A DNA stretch of 64,000 nucleotides, taken from assembly GCA_040954595.2 (NCBI GenBank), contig CM082588.2, positions 10,354,001-10,418,000 on the forward strand. The letters run 5' to 3'. Both the position numbers and the translations under genes were made by a program. Below, piece by piece: positions 57,101 through 64,000 of the stretch; within the stretch, counting starts at the first letter, position 1, and each line of letters starts with the position of its first letter. This stretch comes from Balanoglossus misakiensis. Taxonomy: Eukaryota > Hemichordata. The notes under the pieces were generated by a model. That model worked only from the letters and a program-made list of their open reading frames with translations. It had not been told where the DNA came from and made no database searches.

Positions 57101-60100
57101 CCATGGAAATTTTACAGCTATCCGTCGATCTACAGAGTCTAGTGGAAACGTTCTTATGCGCATAGGCCTATATATGTGTTCTGCGCATCACAACAGAATT
57201 TTGTAAACAAACGAGGCTGTGTTTGGTAGCAACCATGGACATTTTAGAACTATCTCTCGATCTACAGAGTCTATAGTGGAAAACTTTCTTATGCACATAT
57301 GCCTATCTATGTGTTCTGCGCCTCACAACAGAATTCGGTAAATAAACGAGGCTGTTTGGAAGCAACCATGGAAATTTTACAACTATCCGTCGATCTACAG
57401 AGTCTAGTGGAAAACGTTATTATGCGCATAGGCCTATATATGTGTTCTGCGCATCACAACAGAATTTTGTAAACAAACGAGGCTGTGTTTGGAAGCAACC
57501 ATGGAAATTTTAGAACTATCTCTCCATCTACAGAGTCTAGTGGAAAACTTTATTATGCACATATGCCTATCTATGTGTTCTGCGCATCACAACAGAAATC
57601 GGTAAATAAACGAGGCTGTTTGGAAGCAACCATGGAAATTTTACAACTATCCGTCGATCTACAGAGTCTGGTGGAAAACTTTCTTATGCGCATAGGCCTA
57701 TTACGTGCTCTGCGCCTCACAACAGAATTCGGTAAATAAACGAGGCTGTTTGGAAGCAATCATGGAAATTTTAGAACTATCCGTCGATCTACAGAGTCTA
57801 GTGGGAAACTTTCTTATGCGCATAGGCATATGTATGTGTTCAGCGCATCACAACAGAATTTTATAAATGAACGAGGCTGTGTTTGGAAACAACCATGGAA
57901 ATTTTACAACTATCCGTCGATCTACGGAGTCTGGTGGAAAACTTTCTTATGCGCATAGGCCTATCATGTGTTCTGCGCCTCACAACAGAAATCGGTAAAT
58001 AAACGAGGCTGTTTGGAAGCAACCATGGAAATTGTACAACTATCCGTCGATCTACATAGTCTAGTGGAAAACGTTCTTATGCGCATAGGCCTATCTATGT
58101 GTTATGCGCATCACAACAGAAATCGGTAAATAAACGAGGCTGTATTTGGAAGCAATCATGAAATTTTACAACTATCCGTCGATCTACAGAGTCTGGTGGA
58201 AAACTTCCTTATGCGCATAGACCTATTACGGGTTCTGCGCCTCACTACAGAATTCGGTAAATAAACGATGCTGTTTGGAAGCAACCATGGAAATTGTACA
58301 ACTATCCGTCGATCTACAGAGTCTAGTGGAAAACGTTCTTATGCGCATAGGCCTATCTATGTGTTATGCGCATCACAACAGAAATCGGTAAATAAACGAG
58401 GCTGTGTTTGGAAGCAACCATGGACATTTTAGAACTATCTCTCGATCTACAGAGTCTATAGTGGAAAACTTTCTTATGCACATATGCCTATCTATGTGTT
58501 CTGCGCCTCACAACAGAAATCGGTAAATAAACGAGGCTGTTTAAAAGCAACCATGGAAATTTTACAGCTATCCGTCGATCTACAGAGTCTAGTGGAAACG
58601 TTCTTATGCGCATAGGCCTATATATGTGTTCTGCGCATCACAACAGAATTTTGTGAACAAACGAGGCTGTGTTTGGAAGCAACCATGGACATTTTAGAAC
58701 TATCTCTCGATCTACAGAGTCTATAGTGGAAAACTTTCTTATGCACATATGCCTATCTATGTGTTCTGCGCCTCACAACAGAAATCGGTAAATAAACGAG
58801 GCTGTATTTGGAAGCAACCATGTAAATTTTACAACTATCCGTCGATCTACAGAGTCTGGTGGAAAACTTTCTTATGCGCATAGGCCTATTACGTGTTCTG
58901 CGCCTCACAACAGAAATCGGTAAATAAACGAGGCTGTTTGGAAGCAACCATGTAAATTTTAGAACTATCCGTCGATCTACAGAGTCTAGTGGAAAAACGT
59001 TCATGTGCGCATAGGCCTATCATGTGTTATGCACATCACAACAGAATTTTGTAAACAAACGAGGCTTTGTTTGGAAGCAACAATGGAAATTTTAGAACTA
59101 TCTGTCGATCTACGGAGTATAGTGGAAAACATTCATATGCGCATAGGCCTATATATGTGTTCTGCGCATCACAACAGAATTTTGTAAACAATCGAGGATG
59201 TGTTTGGAAGCAATCATGGAAATTTTAGAACTATCCGTCGATCTACAGAGTCTAGTGGGAAACTTTCTTATGCGCATAGGCATATGTATGTGTTCTGCGC
59301 ATCACAACAGAAATCGGTAAATAAACGAGGCTGTTTGGAAGCAACCATGGAAATTTTACAACTATCCGTCGATCTACAGAGTCTGGTGGAAAACTTTCTT
59401 ATGCGCATAGGCCTATTACGTGCTCTGCGCCTCACAACAGAATTCGGTAAATAAACGAGGCTGTTTGGAAGCAACCATGGAACTTTTAGAACTATCCGTC
59501 GATCTACAGAGTCTAGTGGAAAAATGTCTTATGCGCATAGGCCTATCATGTGTTCTGTGCCTCACAACAGAAATCGGTAAATAAACGAGGCTGTTTGGAA
59601 GCAACCATGGAAATTGTACAACTATCCGTCGATCTACAGAGTCTAGTGGAAAACGTTCTTATGCGCATAGGCCTATCTATGTGTTATGCGCATCACAACA
59701 GAAATCGGTAAATAAACGAGGCTGTATTTGGAAGCAACCATGAAATTTTACAACTATCCGTCGATCTACAGAGTCTGGTGGAAAACTTCCTTATGCGCAT
59801 AGACCTATTACGTGTTCTGCGCCTCACAACAGAATTCGGTAAATAAACGAGGCTGTTTGGAAGCAACCATGGACATTGTACAACTATCCGTCGATCTACA
59901 AAGTCTAGTGGAAAACGTTCTTATGCGCATAGGCCTATCTATGTGTTATGCGCATCACAACAGAAATCGCTAAATAAACGAGGCTGTATTTGGAAGCAAC
60001 CATGAAATTTTACAACTATCCGTCGATCTACAGAGTCTAGTGGAAAAATGTCTCATGCGCATAGGCCTATCATGTGTTCTGCGCCTCACAACAGAATTCG

Positions 60101-63100
60101 GTAAATAAACGAGGCTGTTTGGAAGCAACCATGGAAATTTTACAACTATCCGTCGATCTACAGAGTCTAGTGGAAAACGTTATTATGCGCATAGGCCTAT
60201 ATATGTGTTCTGCGCATCACAACAGAATTTTGTAAACAAACGAGGCTGTGTTTGGAAGCAACCATGGACATTTTAGAACTAACTCTCGATCTACAGAGTC
60301 TATAGTGGAAAACTTTCTTATGCACATATGCCTATCTATGTGTTCTGCGCCTCACAACAGAATTCGGTAAATAAACGAGGCTGTTTGGAAGCAACCATGG
60401 AAATTTTACAACTATCCGTCGATCTACAGAGTCTAGTGGAAAACGTTATTATGCGCATAGGCCTATATATGTGTTCTGCGCATCACAACAGAATTTTGTA
60501 AACAAACGAGGCTGTGTTTGGAAGCAACCATGGAAATTTTAGAACTATCTCTCGATCTACAGAGTCTAGTGGAAAACTTTATTATGCACATATGCCTATC
60601 TATGTGTTCTGCGCATCACAACAGAAATCGGTAAATAAACGAGGCTGTTTGGAAGCAACCATGGAAATTTTACAACTATCCGTCGATCTACAGAGTCTGG
60701 TGGAAAACTTTCTTATGCGCATAGGCCTATTACGTGCTCTGCGCCTCACAACAGAATTCGGTAAATAAACGAGGCTGTTTGGAAGCAACCATGGAAATTT
60801 TAGAACTATCCGTCGATCTACAGAGTCTAGTGGAAAAATGTCTTATGCGCATAGGCCTATCATGTGTTCTGTGCCTCACAACAGAAATCGGTAAATAAAC
60901 GAGGCTGTTTGGAAGCAACCATGGAAATTGTACAACTATCCGTCGATCTACAGAGTCTGGTGGAAAACTTCCTTATGCGCATAGGCCTATCTATGTGTTA
61001 TGCGCATCACAACAGAAATCGGTAAATAAACGAGGCTGTATTTGGAAGCAACCATGAAATTTTACAACTATCCGTCGATCTACAGAGTCTGGTGGAAAAC
61101 TTCCTTATGCGCATAGACCTATTACGTGTTCTGCGCCTCACAACAGAATTCGGTAAATAAACGAGGCTGTTTGGAAGCAACCATGGACATTGTACAACTA
61201 TCCGTCGATCTACAAAGTCTAGTGGAAAACGTTCTTATGCGCATAGGCCTATCTATGTGTTATGCGCATCACAACAGAAATCGCTAAATAAACGAGGCTG
61301 TATTTGGAAGCAACCATGAAATTTTACAACTATCCGTCGATCTACAGAGTCTAGTGGAAAAATGTCTCATGCGCATAGGCCTATCATGTGTTCTGCGCCT
61401 CACAACAGAAATCGGTAAATAAACGAGGCTGTTTGGAAGCAACCATGGAAATTTTACAGCTATCCGTCGATCTACAGAGTCTAGTGGAAACGTTCTTATG
61501 CGCATAGGCCTATATATGTGTTCTGCGCATCACAACAGAATTTTGTAAACAAACGAGGCTGTGTTTGGTAGCAACCATGGACATTTTAGAACTATCTCTC
61601 GATCTACAGAGTCTATAGTGGAAAACTTTCTTATGCACATATGCCTATCTATGTGTTCTGCGCCTCACAACAGAATTCGGTAAATAAACGAGGCTGTTTG
61701 GAAGCAACCATGGAAATTTTACAACTATCCGTCGATCTACAGAGTCTAGTGGAAAACGTTATTATGCGCATAGGCCTATATATGTGTTCTGCGCATCACA
61801 ACAGAATTTTGTAAACAAACGAGGCTGTGTTTGGAAGCAACCATGGACATTTTAGAACTATCTCTCGATCTACAGAGTCTATAGTGGAAAACTTTCTTAT
61901 GCACATATGCCTATCTATGTGTTCTGCGCCTCACAACAGAATTCGGTAAATAAACGAGGCTGTTTGGAAGCAACCATGGAAATTTTACAACTATCCGTCG
62001 ATCTACAGAGTCTAGTGGAAAACGTTATTATGCGCATAGGCCTATCTATGTGTTATGCGCATCACAACAGAAATCGGTAAATAAACGAGGCTGTATTTGG
62101 AAGCAACCATGAAATTTTACAACTATCCGTCGATCTACAGAGTCTGGTGGAAAACTTCCTTATGCGCATAGACCTATTACGTGTTCTGCGCCTCACAACA
62201 GAATTCGGTAAATAAACGAGGCTGTTTGGAAGCAACCATGGACATTGTACAACTATCCGTCGATCTACACAGTCTAGTGGAAAACGTTCTTATGCGCATA
62301 GGCCTATCTATGTGTTATGCGCATCACAACAGAAATCGCTAAATAAACGAGGCTGTATTTGGAAGCAACCATGAAATTTTACAACTATCCGTCGATCTAC
62401 AGAGTCTAGTGGAAAAATGTCTCATGCGCATAGGCCTATCATGTGTTCTGCGCCTCACAACAGAAATCGGTAAATAAACGAGGCTGTTTGGAAGCAACCA
62501 TGGAAATTTTACAGCTATCCGTCGATCTACAGAGTCTAGTGGAAACGTTCTTATGCGCATAGGCCTATATATGTGTTCTGCGCATCACAACAGAATTTTG
62601 TAAACAAACGAGGCTGTGTTTGGTAGCAACCATGGACATTTTAGAACTATCTCTCGATCTACAGAGTCTATAGTGGAAAACTTTCTTATGCACATATGCC
62701 TATCTATGTGTTCTGCGCCTCACAACAGAATTCGGTAAATAAACGAGGCTGTTTGGAAGCAACCATGGAAATTTTACAACTATCCGTCGATCTACAGAGT
62801 CTAGTGGAAAACGTTATTATGCGCATAGGCCTATATATGTGTTCTGCGCATCACAACAGAATTTTGTAAACAAACGAGGCTGTGTTTGGAAGCAACCATG
62901 GACATTTTAGAACTATCTCTCGATCTACAGAGTCTATAGTGGAAAACTTTCTTATGCACATATGCCTATCTATGTGTTCTGCGCCTCACAACAGAATTCG
63001 GTAAATAAACGAGGCTGTTTGGAAGCAACCATGGAAATTTTACAACTATCCGTCGATCTACAGAGTCTAGTGGAAAACGTTATTATGCGCATAGGCCTAT

Positions 63101-64000
63101 ATATGTGTTCTGCGCATCACAACAGAATTTTGTAAACAAACGAGGCTGTGTTTGGAAGCAACCATGGAAATTTTAGAACTATCTCTCGATCTACAGAGTC
63201 TAGTGGAAAACTTTATTATGCACATATGCCTATCTATGTGTTCTGCGCATCACAACAGAAATCGGTAAATAAACGAGGCTGTTTGGAAGCAACCATGGAA
63301 ATTTTACAGCTATCCGTCGATCTACAGAGTCTAGTGGAAACGTTCTTATGCGCATAGGCCTATATATGTGTTCTGCGCATCACAACAGAATTTTGTAAAC
63401 AAACGAGGCTGTGTTTGGTAGCAACCATGGACATTTTAGAACTATCTCTCGATCTACAGAGTCTATAGTGGAAAACTTTCTTATGCACATATGCCTATCT
63501 ATGTGTTCTGCGCCTCACAACAGAATTCGGTAAATAAACGAGGCTGTTTGGAAGCAACCATGGAAATTTTACAACTATCCGTCGATCTACAGAGTCTAGT
63601 GGAAAACGTTATTATGCGCATAGGCCTATATATGTGTTCTGCGCATCACAACAGAATTTTGTAAACAAACGAGGCTGTGTTTGGAAGCAACCATGGAAAT
63701 TTTAGAACTATCTCTCCATCTACAGAGTCTAGTGGAAAACTTTATTATGCACATATGCCTATCTATGTGTTCTGCGCATCACAACAGAAATCGGTAAATA
63801 AACGAGGCTGTTTGGAAGCAACCATGGAAATTTTACAACTATCCGTCGATCTACAGAGTCTGGTGGAAAACTTTCTTATGCGCATAGGCCTATTACGTGC
63901 TCTGCGCCTCACAACAGAATTCGGTAAATAAACGAGGCTGTTTGGAAGCAATCATGGAAATTTTAGAACTATCCGTCGATCTACAGAGTCTAGTGGGAAA
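51116..64000. repeat. Satellite array, block 5
   Basis: About 98 monomers, running off the right edge. From about 51297 to 52480 it completes the higher-order unit interrupted by element A copy 2. The rest is a tandem pair of a much larger unit. Confidence 0.96.
52598..64000. repeat. Tandem 6192-bp (47-monomer) higher-order repeat, second copy cut by the window end
   Basis: Landmarks at 52813/59005, 53008/59200, 54322/60514, 55092/61284, 56147/62339, 56956/63148 and 57485/63677 are all exactly 6192 bp apart. Unit 1 is about 52598-58789. Unit 2 runs from about 58790 past 64000. A few differences are visible, for example GCAAGC for GGAAGC at about 53013 and TATAAATG for TATATATG at about 56375. 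Within each unit an 8-monomer run is itself duplicated 1055 bp apart (55092/56147 and 61284/62339). A preceding shorter unit (about 44833-52480 minus element A) is 3025 bp, or 23 monomers, and matches the first half of this one. Confidence 0.9.

Overview
The window is eukaryotic and almost certainly from an animal genome. It has no operons or bacterial genes. About two thirds of it (roughly 42 kb) is an AT-rich tandem satellite with a 130-133 bp monomer, and the array runs off both ends of the window. Into this array are inserted one intact Ty3/Gypsy LTR retrotransposon and three DNA-transposon-like elements. The retrotransposon primer site matches a metazoan-type tRNA-Ser and its core promoter has a TATA box plus an animal-type initiator. 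A marine invertebrate is a reasonable guess, but the species cannot be named from the sequence.

Layout: satellite 1-12575; element A copy 1 (12576-17194); satellite 17195-18655; element B (18656-23313); satellite 23314-27866; Ty3/Gypsy element (27867-35925); satellite 35926-46496; element A copy 2 (46497-51115); satellite 51116-64000. The satellite has several generations of higher-order repeats (HORs): about 660 bp (5 monomers), 1055 bp (8), 1852 bp (14), 3283 bp (25), and a 6192-bp unit (47 monomers) in the last 11 kb.

The only convincing protein-coding genes are gag and pol of the Gypsy element. Gag has an N-terminal RRM-like domain, a PNMA-like capsid region and one CCHC zinc knuckle. 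Pol carries protease, reverse transcriptase, RNase H and integrase with all the catalytic residues checked. The two genes are joined by a probable -1 ribosomal frameshift signal: TTTAAAT, a 6-nt spacer, then a long hairpin. The 642-bp LTRs look identical and there is a 4-bp target duplication, so the insertion looks young and possibly competent.

Element A (4619 bp, two near-identical copies) has 13-bp CACTG-type terminal inverted repeats and TA target duplications. Both ends carry arrays of degenerate 18-bp palindromes, strikingly regular at about 32-bp spacing on the right. No transposase was recognised. Element B (4658 bp) has imperfect inverted termini of about 125 bp, an ATA target duplication, three 355-bp tandem repeats and a nested inverted repeat.

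For all four insertions an uninterrupted paralogous satellite block (empty site) occurs elsewhere in the window. The coordinate offsets between filled and empty copies agree exactly with element length plus target duplication. The many short open frames in the satellite are a by-product of a monomer close to 132 bp (44 codons) and are not annotated as genes.
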